From: CBDTTW01 sp965363675
GTDB taxonomy: Bacteria > Bacteroidota > Rhodothermia > Rhodothermales > DASSAV01
DNA: 36,218 nt
Reading direction: 5' to 3'
Assembly (NCBI GenBank): GCA_965363675.1
Contig: CBDTTW010000008.1
Span: 1 to 36,218 of the forward strand
The notes below the pieces were generated by a model. That model was not told the origin of the DNA, ran no database searches, and worked only from the letters and a program-made list of their open reading frames with translations. The translations under genes and the position numbers were made by a program. Shown here piece by piece: positions 26,686-36,218 of the stretch (positions are counted from its first letter, which is position 1; each line of letters starts with the position of its first letter).

Positions 26686-28806
26686 ATGCTTCGTTTTCTT
26701 TCAGCCGTGCTCGCGCCCGCTCTGCTTTTGCCCGCCCTGCTCCTGGCCGGTTGCGCGCGCGAGGCGCCTCCGGCGGCTCCTTTCACCGAGTGGCGCGTCA
26801 CCGGCGGCGACCCCGGCATCACGCACTACGCCGCGCACACGCAGATCACCCCCGAGAACGTCGCGGGCCTCAAGCCCGTCTGGACGCACCGCAGCGGCAG
26901 CCCGGCCAACGTGCAGTGCAACCCGATCATCATCGACGGGACGCTTTACTTCACGACGGGCCTTCAGGAACTGGTTGCGCTCGACGCGGCCACCGGCGAG
27001 GAACGCTGGCGCTACCGGCCCACGTTCGACCGCATCGAGCGGCCGGAGTTCAACCACGTCAACCGGGGCCTGGCCTACCGGCGGGAGGGGCGCATGGGCG
27101 GCACGCTGTACTACGTCTCGGGCGGTCTGCTCAACGCCGTCGATGCCGGCTCCGGCAAGCCGGCCCTCGCCTTCGGCGACAGCGGCCGTGTAGATCTCAA
27201 CGCGGGGCATCACCTGCCGGCCTCGCGCATGGGTCTGACCTCGTCGGCCTCGCCCGTAGTGTTTGAGGACCTTGTGATCGTCGGGTCGTCGTCGTGGGCG
27301 GCCTCGGGCAACGTCAGCGCCTACGATGCGCACACGGGGGCGCGGCGCTGGAAGTTCAACACGATCCCCGGCCCCGGCGAGGAGGGCTACGAGACGTTCG
27401 CCGACACGTCTTTCTGGCGCACGGGCGCGGGCATCAACGTATGGGGCGGCCTCTCGGTGGACGAGGCCAACGGGCTCGTGTTTTTCGGCACGGGGCAGCC
27501 CAAAGCCGACTTCTACCGTCCCGGCAATGCGGGCGCCCACCTCTACGGCAACAGCGTGGTGGCCTTGCACGCGGCCACGGGCAAGCGCGCCTGGCATTAC
27601 CAGGTCATCCACCATGATCTGTGGGATATGGACGTGCCCGCCGCTCCCGTACTTTCGGAGCTTACCGTGAACGGCGCGCCGACGCCCGTAGCAATCCAGA
27701 TCACGAAGACCGGCAACACGTTCATCTTCAACCGCCTCACCGGCGCGCTGCTCTCGAAGGTCGAGGAGCGCCCTGTGCCCGCCTCGAAGCTCTACGGCGA
27801 GACGTCCTACCCGACGCAGCCGTTCGTGACGTGGCCGGAGCCCTTTTCGAAGCAGGAAGCCACCCTGGAGGACGCCACGAGCCGCACCCCGGCCGCGCGC
27901 GCCGACGCGCTCGCGCGGCTCAAACGCGCCGACCTGTCCCGCTTCGCCCCGCCCTCCGAGCGCGGGCTGATCTACTACGGCCTGCACGGCGGCGGCGAGT
28001 GGGGCGGCCCCGCCTACGACCCCGTCCGGCAGATCCTCTACGTCAACGCGAACGAGATCGCGTGGGACATCCGGATGGTCAACGTCAATGACCCCGCGCG
28101 GCGGGCAGGCCGCGCCGTGCATCCGGGCGAGCAGGTGTACATGGCGCGGGGTTGCGTGTCGTGCCACGGGGCCGGGCGCGAGGGCATGGAGAATATCCCG
28201 GCCCTGACCGACCTGAGGGCGCGCTACGAGCCGCTCTCGCTGGGGCGCGTCATCACGAAAGGGCAGGGGGCCATGCCGGGCTTTCCGTCGATCAACAACC
28301 AGGAGTTGCAGGAGCTGACCGGCTTCCTTCTGGGGGAGGCGTCGGCGGCGACGGCGGCGGCCTCCGGGCCGCTTGCGCCGGCCTATGCCGTCCAGGGGTA
28401 CAACCGCTTCGTCGATGCGGACGGCTACCCGGCTACGGCGCCGCCGTGGGGCACGCTCACAGCGCTCGACCTCAAGACAGGCAAGATCGTGTGGCGCCGG
28501 CCGCTCGGGGTGTACCCCGAGCTGGAGCAGGCGGGCCTGGCGCCCACCGGCACGGAGAACTTCGGCGGGCCGCTGCTCACGGCCGGCGGGGTGCTGTTCA
28601 TCGGAGCCACCCGCGACGAGCGCTTCCGCGCCTTCGAGGCGGCCACGGGCAAGCTGCTCTGGGAATACCAACTGCCCTTCGGCGGCTACGCCACCCCGGC
28701 GACGTACGTCCTGGACGGCAAGCAGTACGTCGTCATTGCCGCCACGGGCGGCGGCAAGCTCGGCACGCCCGTCGGCGACGCGATGGTCGCCTTTGCCCTT
28801 CCGTAG
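26686..28806 (+). CDS. PQQ-dependent dehydrogenase with internal cytochrome c domain
   Basis: A 706-residue exported lipoprotein (signal ending LLLAGC, Cys23). The propeller is of the PQQ glucose/quinate dehydrogenase type: WRVTGGDPGITHYAAHTQI and LKPVWTHRSG at the start, and repeated A-T-G-x-x-x-W blades (LDAATGEERWRY, LHAATGKRAWHY, LDLKTGKIVW, FEAATGKLLWEY). A complete cytochrome c domain is set inside the propeller at about 480-556, with haem-binding CVSCH (490-494) and probable axial Met530 in GAMPGF. The last propeller blades follow it (about 560-706). Electrons would go from PQQH2 to the haem and then to a respiratory acceptor. Adjacent cysteines as in methanol dehydrogenase are absent. 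The substrate (sugar or alcohol) cannot be read. It is divergent from the FG-GAP lipoprotein gene. Confidence 0.92.
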   Translation: MLRFLSAVLAPALLLPALLLAGCAREAPPAAPFTEWRVTGGDPGITHYAAHTQITPENVAGLKPVWTHRSGSPANVQCNPIIIDGTLYFTTGLQELVALDAATGEERWRYRPTFDRIERPEFNHVNRGLAYRREGRMGGTLYYVSGGLLNAVDAGSGKPALAFGDSGRVDLNAGHHLPASRMGLTSSASPVVFEDLVIVGSSSWAASGNVSAYDAHTGARRWKFNTIPGPGEEGYETFADTSFWRTGAGINVWGGLSVDEANGLVFFGTGQPKADFYRPGNAGAHLYGNSVVALHAATGKRAWHYQVIHHDLWDMDVPAAPVLSELTVNGAPTPVAIQITKTGNTFIFNRLTGALLSKVEERPVPASKLYGETSYPTQPFVTWPEPFSKQEATLEDATSRTPAARADALARLKRADLSRFAPPSERGLIYYGLHGGGEWGGPAYDPVRQILYVNANEIAWDIRMVNVNDPARRAGRAVHPGEQVYMARGCVSCHGAGREGMENIPALTDLRARYEPLSLGRVITKGQGAMPGFPSINNQELQELTGFLLGEASAATAAASGPLAPAYAVQGYNRFVDADGYPATAPPWGTLTALDLKTGKIVWRRPLGVYPELEQAGLAPTGTENFGGPLLTAGGVLFIGATRDERFRAFEAATGKLLWEYQLPFGGYATPATYVLDGKQYVVIAATGGGKLGTPVGDAMVAFALP

Positions 28807-28887
28807 GGCGGGGTTAACGTCTCCGTAGCAAGCATTACGTCGTTGTGATTCCTGCCGGACCACCTGAACCGGGCCCGGCGCGGCACG

Positions 28888-28906
28888 TTGGCACAAGGAG
28901 CGCCAA
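28888..28906. promoter_or_regulatory. Short inverted repeat upstream of secreted protein gene
   Basis: TTGGC at 28888-28892 and GCCAA at 28902-28906 with 9 bases between, 31 bases before the start at 28938. It could be an operator or chance. Confidence 0.25.
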
Positions 28907-28937
28907 ATGCAAGTGCAACATTATCAGGGATATCACA

Positions 28938-29591
28938 ATGACGAAAGCAAAGACCGTAATAACGGCGGCCGTGCTGGCCTTTGGGCTGGCGGCGGCGCCT
29001 GCTGCGACGGCGCAGAACGCCGCGCCGACGGGCCGCGACATGACGCCCATTTACAAGGGCGAGCCCGTGATGGGCCGCTACCCGTATACCAACGAGGATT
29101 ACTCCTGGATCACCGCGCCGCGCACCGGCGCCCCGCAGATCGTTTCCGCGGGCGCGATGGCTGCCGGGGCCGCCGCCGGCGCGATGATGCCTGAGAACGA
29201 CATGATCAGCTTCAACCACCTGACGGCTTCGATGAACCAGGTGGAGGACCGGGTGGCGAAGCTGCGGAGCATGAAGAACCTGATGGCCGAGCAGGTGCAG
29301 CTCGTCAATGTGATGAGCGTGACGTGGGGCTGGAACCAGGAAGAGATCAACCGCTCGTTCGAGCAGGCCCGCGAGCGCATGGGGCTTCTGCACGAGGCCA
29401 TCGGCCAGAGCAGCACGCTCAAAGAACTTATGGACGACAAAAACCTCGACCATGACCAGATCGTGGCTGTCGATGTGCTCGACGGCGGCAAAATCATCAT
29501 GTACTACCACGACGAGAACGTATACCAGCAGAACAAGGGCTGGCCGTACAACGTGCAGAACATGACGCCGAAAGAGCAGCACCAAAACTAG
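28938..29591 (+). CDS. Uncharacterised exported protein
   Basis: I do not recognise the family. The 217-residue protein has a signal peptide (MTKAKTVITAAVLAFGLAAAP, cleavage near ATAQ), then a Pro/Tyr-containing segment (YKGEPVMGRYPYTNEDYSW). An Ala/Gly-rich hydrophobic stretch at about 66-82 (IVSAGAMAAGAAAGAM) follows, and then a long helical, coiled-coil-like region at about 90-150 (MNQVEDRVAKLRSMKNLMAEQ, NRSFEQARERMGLLHEAI). The end is beta-like with IIMYYHDENVY and is Gln/Asn-rich. The Ala/Gly-rich hydrophobic stretch could be a second membrane segment. The start at 28938 is chosen for the signal peptide; the open frame upstream to 28845 has no signal. A strong terminator follows at 29626, so it is probably a monocistronic gene or the end of the PQQ unit. 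Confidence 0.8.
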   Translation: MTKAKTVITAAVLAFGLAAAPAATAQNAAPTGRDMTPIYKGEPVMGRYPYTNEDYSWITAPRTGAPQIVSAGAMAAGAAAGAMMPENDMISFNHLTASMNQVEDRVAKLRSMKNLMAEQVQLVNVMSVTWGWNQEEINRSFEQARERMGLLHEAIGQSSTLKELMDDKNLDHDQIVAVDVLDGGKIIMYYHDENVYQQNKGWPYNVQNMTPKEQHQN

Positions 29592-29625
29592 CAGGCGCGC
29601 CGGGTCTTTTACCCGGGCATGCGAG

Positions 29626-29671
29626 CGCGGAGGCGGGGCCGTAGACGGCCCTTGCCTCCGCGTTTGTTTTT
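29626..29671 (+). terminator. Intrinsic terminator after the secreted protein gene
   Basis: A 9-base perfect stem (29626-29634 with 29654-29662) encloses a second GC stem, then TTTGTTTTT at 29663-29671. A small hairpin (29601-29605 with 29611-29615) precedes it. Confidence 0.9.
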
Positions 29672-29772
29672 GGGCGTATAGACGCGCAAAAATGCATCTG
29701 CGCTTTGACTCGGGGCGCGGGCTGCTGTACGTTGCAGGCAGCCACCGATACGCCGGACTTATTACAAGGCAC

Positions 29773-31269
29773 ATGTTTCCTCCGTCAAAGCGCTTGCAGC
29801 AATTGCTCTGCCTGGCGGCGCTCCTTCTCGTCGGCGCGGGCCGCCTCGGGGCGCAGCCGCGCAACGTCGTCTTCATCCTCTCCGACGACCACCGCTACGA
29901 CATGATGGGCTTCCATCCGGGCGCGCCGGACTTCCTGGAGACGCCCAACATGGACCGCATGGCGGCGGGGGGCGTGCATCTTGCCAACGCCTTTGTCTCT
30001 ACGTCGCTGTGCTCGCCGAGCCGCGCGTCTATCCTGACGGGCCAGTATGCCCACCGGCACGGCGTCGTGGACAACAACACCGACATTCCGGCGGGCACGC
30101 GCTTTTTTCCGGAGTACTTGCAGCAGGCAGGCTACGGCACGGGCTTTTTCGGCAAGTGGCACATGGGCAGCGACTCGGACGACCCGCGCGCCGGCTTCGA
30201 CCGTTGGGTAAGCTTTCGCGGGCAGGGCGTGTACCTCGACCCGGTGCTGAACATCGACGGCCGGTCGTCCAAGCACGAGGGGCACACGTCCGACCTGCTG
30301 ACCGACTACGCGCTGGCATGGCTGGAGACGCAGCGCGCGGCGGGCAAGCCGTTTTTCCTGTACCTCTCGCATAAGGCGGTGCACGCCGAGTTCGAGCCGG
30401 CCCCGCGCCACAAAGACCACTACAAGGACGTAGCGGTCAACTACCCTGCCACGATGCGCCTCGACGCCGAAGGGCTGGCCTCGTGGCCGGAGTGGGTGCG
30501 CCGGCAGCGTTCGAGCTGGCACGGCGTGGACTACATGTACCACGGCCAGATCGACTTCAACCAGTTCTACCGGCGCTACGCCGAAACGCTGCTGGGGGTG
30601 GACGAGAGCATCGGGCGGGTGCTCGACTACCTGGAGCAGCACGGCCTCGACAAGAACACGCTCGTCATCTACATGGGGGACAACGGCTTTTCCTTCGGCG
30701 AGCACGGGCTGATCGACAAGCGCCATGCCTTCGAGGAAAGTATGCGCGTGCCGATGCTGGCGTGGGCGCCGGGCTACGCTCCGGCGGGCCGCCGCGTGGA
30801 GCAGATGGTCATGAATCTCGACATCATGCCGACGGTGCTGGCGCTGGCGGGCGTGAACGCGCCCTTCCAGCATGCGCAGGACGGCGCCTCGTTCCTGCCG
30901 CTGCTGCGCGGCGAGACGATCCCCTGGCGCGACGAAATCCTATACGAGTACTACTGGGAGTACAACTTCCCGCAGACGCCGACGCAGTTCGCGCTCCGTA
31001 CGGACCGCTACAAGTACATCTTCACGCACGGCGTGTGGGACGCGGACGGGCTGTACGACTTGCAGCAGGACCCTCTGGAGCAGCGCAACCTCGTCGCGGA
31101 CCCGGCGCAGAAGCCGCTCGTGGCCGAGATGCGGCGGCGCCTGTTCGAGCAGTTGGAGGCGACGGGGGGCATGCAGATTCCGCTGCGGCGGCCCGCCGGT
31201 GGGCGCAACGATCTGCGCCGCCCCGAGGGCGCGCCCAGCACCGACCCGCTGGCCGGGCCGGGCAAGTAG
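29773..31269 (+). CDS. Secreted sulfatase (formylglycine-dependent, S1 family)
   Basis: Hydrolyses sulfate esters, most often on glycans. The 498-residue protein begins with a signal peptide (LLCLAALLLVGAGRLGA, cleavage before QPR). Active-site marks: metal-binding SDDHRYD (Asp38/Asp39), and the formylglycine motif SLCSPSRASILTG with Cys80 as the residue to be oxidised. GKWHMG and the later GDNGFSFGEHG (metal and substrate region) also fit. A longer frame opens at 29692, but the ATG at 29773 starts the signal peptide. No sulfatase-modifying enzyme is adjacent, so the Cys must be activated by an FGE or anSME encoded elsewhere. Placement downstream of a SusC/SusD region and a PQQ enzyme suggests use of a sulfated glycan, which is inference. 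Confidence 0.95.
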   Translation: MFPPSKRLQQLLCLAALLLVGAGRLGAQPRNVVFILSDDHRYDMMGFHPGAPDFLETPNMDRMAAGGVHLANAFVSTSLCSPSRASILTGQYAHRHGVVDNNTDIPAGTRFFPEYLQQAGYGTGFFGKWHMGSDSDDPRAGFDRWVSFRGQGVYLDPVLNIDGRSSKHEGHTSDLLTDYALAWLETQRAAGKPFFLYLSHKAVHAEFEPAPRHKDHYKDVAVNYPATMRLDAEGLASWPEWVRRQRSSWHGVDYMYHGQIDFNQFYRRYAETLLGVDESIGRVLDYLEQHGLDKNTLVIYMGDNGFSFGEHGLIDKRHAFEESMRVPMLAWAPGYAPAGRRVEQMVMNLDIMPTVLALAGVNAPFQHAQDGASFLPLLRGETIPWRDEILYEYYWEYNFPQTPTQFALRTDRYKYIFTHGVWDADGLYDLQQDPLEQRNLVADPAQKPLVAEMRRRLFEQLEATGGMQIPLRRPAGGRNDLRRPEGAPSTDPLAGPGK

Positions 31270-31273
31270 TCAG

Positions 31274-31294
31274 CGGCGCAGGGAGCCTGCGCCG
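31274..31294. repeat. Perfect 9-base hairpin just past the sulfatase gene
   Basis: CGGCGCAGG (31274-31282) pairs with 31286-31294 around GAG. It starts 4 bases after the sulfatase stop and precedes a second, T-tailed stem. Confidence 0.6.
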
Positions 31295-31296
31295 AA

Positions 31297-31335
31297 GCAG
31301 CAGCGACCGCCCGGGCGGCCGCTGCTGCTTTGTTT
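31297..31335 (+). terminator. Terminator between the convergent sulfatase and glnS genes
   Basis: GCAGCAGCG (31297-31305) pairs with 31320-31328; the loop holds the palindromic CCGCCCGGGCGG (31307-31318). TTTGTTT follows at 31329-31335. It lies between two genes that converge, so it may serve both strands. Confidence 0.8.
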
Positions 31336-31349
31336 CGGCGGCGGGCGTT

Positions 31350-33740
<2,391 letters not shown>

Positions 33741-34117
33741 AGGGTTGAGGGGTCGTGCGTGAACGGGCCGCGCGGCAGGGCGCCGGCCGGGCAAAGGAAA
33801 CCTGTAAGGTAAGACTTTCCGGCGGCCTCTACGCGGGGCGCGCGCCGGGCGCCGCCGGCGGCGCGGCAGGATTTGCCCCGCGCGCGGCGCCCCGGGAAAA
33901 ATCTGCACGCCGCCGCCGGGCGCGCCTGCGAAAACGGGGGCCGTCGGGGCCTGAGGGGCCATTGCCGATATGGAATGATTGTTGGCGAGGGCGTGGGCGA
34001 CGGGCCGAGCCCGGTGTTGGAGATATGCTTCCCCTACGGCGCAGGCATGGGCTGCAACCTTTTGTCGTGTCCGCGAGCCGGGATGTGCAGCACGCTCATT
34101 TTCAACCTCACACCTCC
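33741..34117. other. Divergent intergenic region upstream of glnS and the surface protein gene
   Basis: 377 bases without a convincing gene; frames that run through it belong to GC-rich noise. It includes a perfect 16-base palindrome at 33849-33864 within a very GC-rich stretch (33820-33900), and an AT-richer patch (33962-33985, ATATGGAATGATTGTTGG) that may be part of a promoter. No clear Shine-Dalgarno sequence precedes the ATG at 34118. Confidence 0.5.
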
Positions 34118-36218
34118 ATGTCGTCTTTACTACAACCTCGCGTGTGCGCTGCGCAGCGGCGCGCCCTCCGTGCAAACGCCTTTCTGCGGGCCGTGCGCGC
34201 GCTTCTGCTGCTTGGGCTGCTGCTTGCCGCCGGCCCGGCGTGGGCGCAGCAGCCTATCTCCTCGCTTCGCGCCCACTACGTGGACATCACGGACCCGAGC
34301 CAGAACTATACGGCAAAGGGCGCCTCGGGCGCCAGTCAGCACAGCGACGCCACCGATTACACCCTGAATTTCAACTCCGGGGCGAGCAACAACCTGATCG
34401 TGGACGGCTTCGTGCTCTCGGGCACGAACTACGACGCCAGCTTTCTGGCGGACCGCATCGTGATCAACCGGATCAACAATGCCAACGTGACCGGCGTGCG
34501 GGATATGCTCTTCTTCCAATACACCGCGCAAAACGGCGATACGTATGAGATAAGCCCTTCCTACATTCGCGACATGCAGCAGGCGCTCCTGAGCCGCACG
34601 GTCAACCGGGGCACGGATAATATCTTTGCGAACACCAACCAGGGCGACGGCAATCTCAACAATATCGAACGCGTAGATTTCGTCTACGACGCCGGTCTTG
34701 CCGTCTCCGCGGCGAACCTGGCGAAAGCCGGTTTCGTGATTCTGGAGCGCGGCGGCAATGACCCCTTCAAGATCGCGCCGATCCTGTCGCTCGACGGCAA
34801 TGGAAAGCCTGCCTCGTACGGAACGGTCGTCAATGTGGCGACAGGCTCATGGGGCGCCTCGCAGTACGGCGTCAATACGCTCGTGATGCGGGCGGAGGCG
34901 GCCGATGCTCACCTCCGGCCAAGCACGAGAGCAGATGGCCAGGCCATCAACGGGGTGTATGTTTCGTTTACCTCCCTGGGTATTGCGGGCGGGCAGCGCA
35001 TCTACGGCTACTCGCTGTTCCCGAACGATACGCCCGCCGGTTCGACCAGCGCCCAGCTCGTCAGCATGAGCAATTTTCCGCTGACGACGGACGCCAGCTC
35101 GGGCGAGGGCGGCCTCGACCTGATCGCGGGCGGCTCGGCGTACGCGCAGCAGGGCCTCTTCCCGTTCGACAGCGACCTCTCCCTCTCCGGCAGCCTGAGC
35201 ATCGCTACGCCGGACATCAACAAGCCGTTCAACCTTACGCTCTCGCTGGCCAACGGCGGCCCGAGCCCCGCCAGCGGCGTCACGGTGGCGGCGGCCCTTC
35301 CGGCGGGGGTCACGTTCGTGAGCGCCGCGACCGTAGACGGGTCGTACAACAGCGCAACAGGCGTCTGGACGGTCGGCGCGGTGGACAAGAACACGACGGC
35401 GACGCTCGTGCTCACAGTGAAGGCCACGACCGTGAACCCCGTGTCCTTTGTCGCCCAGGTGACGGCCTCGGATCAGCCCGACCCTGACTCGGCGCCGAAC
35501 AACGGCGCCGCCGGCGAGGACGATTACAAGGCCCTCACCATCGACGCCGACAACATCAACGACCCGCCGGAGGTCGAGACCGTGCTGCCCCCGGTGACGG
35601 TCAGCGAAGACGCGGCGGCGACCACCGTAGCGCTGGCGAGCTACTTCAGGGACGAGGAAACCCTGGACGCCAACTTCACCTGGTCGGTCACGACGAACAC
35701 GCCTGCCTTGCTCACGCCGACGATCACGAACGGCGTGCTGACGCTGACCTATGCCCCGAACGCTTCGGGCGCGGCGACCGTCACGGTGCGCGCCACCGAT
35801 GAGGGGGGGCTATGGGTTGCGCAGACCTTCAACGTGACCGTGACGCCGGTGAATGACCCGCCGGCGGCCGTAAACAAAACGCAAACAGTGCTGGAGAACG
35901 GCTACGGCGACCTGGACCTGCTGGCCGGGGCGACCGACATCGACGGCGGCGCGCTCAGCGTGGCCTCGGTGACGCAGCCCGCGCACGGCGCGGTCGCGCA
36001 GCAGTCCGGCGGCGTCTACCGCTACACGCCCACGCCGGGATACTCCGGCAGCGATACGTACACCTACACCATCTCCGACGGCGCCGGCGGCACGGCCACG
36101 GCCACCGTTACGGTGACTGTGACCCCGGTCAACGTGGCCCCGGCGGCCGTAGCCGACGCCTATACGACACCGGAGGACACCCCGCTGACGATCACGGCGC
36201 CCGGCGTGCTCACGAACG
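34118..36218 (+). CDS. Large secreted surface protein with DUF11-like and tandem Ig/cadherin-like repeats, 3' end outside window
   Basis: Open from the ATG at 34118 to the window edge without a stop (700 codons and one base). Residues 1-45 form a signal peptide (ALLLLGLLLAAG, then AWAQ). Residues 45-360 are an unrecognised, Asn/Ser-rich beta domain (NFNSGASNNLIVDGFVLSG). Residues about 365-460 form a DUF11-like domain (FNLTLSLANGGPSPASGVTV, LPAGVTFVSA). From 481, repeats of 93-98 residues start with NDPPEV, NDPPAAV and NVAPAAV, each preceded by VTVTPV: the tandem-95, cadherin/Ig-like type seen in surface adhesins. Such proteins in this phylum often end with a type IX secretion signal, but the C-terminus is beyond the window. 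Neither its binding target nor its sorting route can be seen here. Confidence 0.9.
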   Translation, partial: MSSLLQPRVCAAQRRALRANAFLRAVRALLLLGLLLAAGPAWAQQPISSLRAHYVDITDPSQNYTAKGASGASQHSDATDYTLNFNSGASNNLIVDGFVLSGTNYDASFLADRIVINRINNANVTGVRDMLFFQYTAQNGDTYEISPSYIRDMQQALLSRTVNRGTDNIFANTNQGDGNLNNIERVDFVYDAGLAVSAANLAKAGFVILERGGNDPFKIAPILSLDGNGKPASYGTVVNVATGSWGASQYGVNTLVMRAEAADAHLRPSTRADGQAINGVYVSFTSLGIAGGQRIYGYSLFPNDTPAGSTSAQLVSMSNFPLTTDASSGEGGLDLIAGGSAYAQQGLFPFDSDLSLSGSLSIATPDINKPFNLTLSLANGGPSPASGVTVAAALPAGVTFVSAATVDGSYNSATGVWTVGAVDKNTTATLVLTVKATTVNPVSFVAQVTASDQPDPDSAPNNGAAGEDDYKALTIDADNINDPPEVETVLPPVTVSEDAAATTVALASYFRDEETLDANFTWSVTTNTPALLTPTITNGVLTLTYAPNASGAATVTVRATDEGGLWVAQTFNVTVTPVNDPPAAVNKTQTVLENGYGDLDLLAGATDIDGGALSVASVTQPAHGAVAQQSGGVYRYTPTPGYSGSDTYTYTISDGAGGTATATVTVTVTPVNVAPAAVADAYTTPEDTPLTITAPGVLTN
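35558..36218 (+). repeat. Tandem ~95-residue repeats in the surface protein
   Basis: Repeat starts at 35558 (NDPPEV), 35852 (NDPPAAV) and 36131 (NVAPAAV), spaced 98 and 93 codons. The last two junctions share much of their DNA sequence as well (VTVTPV followed by the N-x-x-P start), so recent duplication is likely. The last repeat is cut by the window end. Confidence 0.75.

Overview
The window is GC-rich DNA (about 70 % in most genes), densely packed, with genes on both strands. A SusC/SusD outer-membrane pair, an FG-GAP/UnbV lipoprotein, secreted dipeptidyl peptidase IV, a glutaminyl-tRNA synthetase, and many starts without a Shine-Dalgarno sequence point to the Bacteroidota/Rhodothermota side of the tree. 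The high GC makes a Rhodothermales-like organism the best guess, but this is inference from gene content only. I see no rRNA, tRNA, CRISPR array or insertion sequence.

Layout. 1-4636: the end of a DsbD-type thiol:disulfide transporter, a universal stress protein whose end overlaps it head-on, and a secreted dipeptidyl peptidase IV. 4683-6391: a DarT/DarG toxin-antitoxin pair (DNA ADP-ribosyltransferase plus macrodomain antitoxin) in clearly lower-GC DNA, the best candidate for a horizontally acquired defence module here. 6608-9994: dihydroorotase, a YfcE/ApaH-like phosphoesterase and D-Ala-D-Ala ligase. 10003-13845 (minus strand): DUF1772 membrane protein, orphan histidine kinase, a small protein that may have a LURP-one/tubby-like fold, pseudouridine-5'-phosphate glycosidase, and a secreted protein translationally coupled to it. 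14275-17628: a HEAT-like secreted protein with a strong terminator, a lipoprotein, and a long-chain acyl-CoA synthetase.

18018-31269 looks like a nutrient-acquisition region. It holds a SusC/SusD pair with a structured leader and an intercistronic hairpin, a 1168-residue FG-GAP/UnbV lipoprotein on the opposite strand, a divergently transcribed PQQ dehydrogenase with a cytochrome c domain set inside its propeller, an unknown secreted protein, and a formylglycine sulfatase. The substrate cannot be read from sequence, but oxidation of sugars or alcohols and desulfation of glycans fit. 31350-33740 (minus) encodes a glutaminyl-tRNA synthetase with a C-terminal GatB/YqeY-like domain. The right edge cuts a large secreted surface protein with DUF11-like and tandem ~95-residue Ig/cadherin-like repeats.

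The most notable items are the DarTG island and the Panacea/DUF4065-like look of the DarG C-terminal half, the GlnRS-YqeY fusion, the PQQ-cytochrome-PQQ architecture, and several inverted repeats in transcribed spacers (12400-12446, 17853-17880, 21111-21130).
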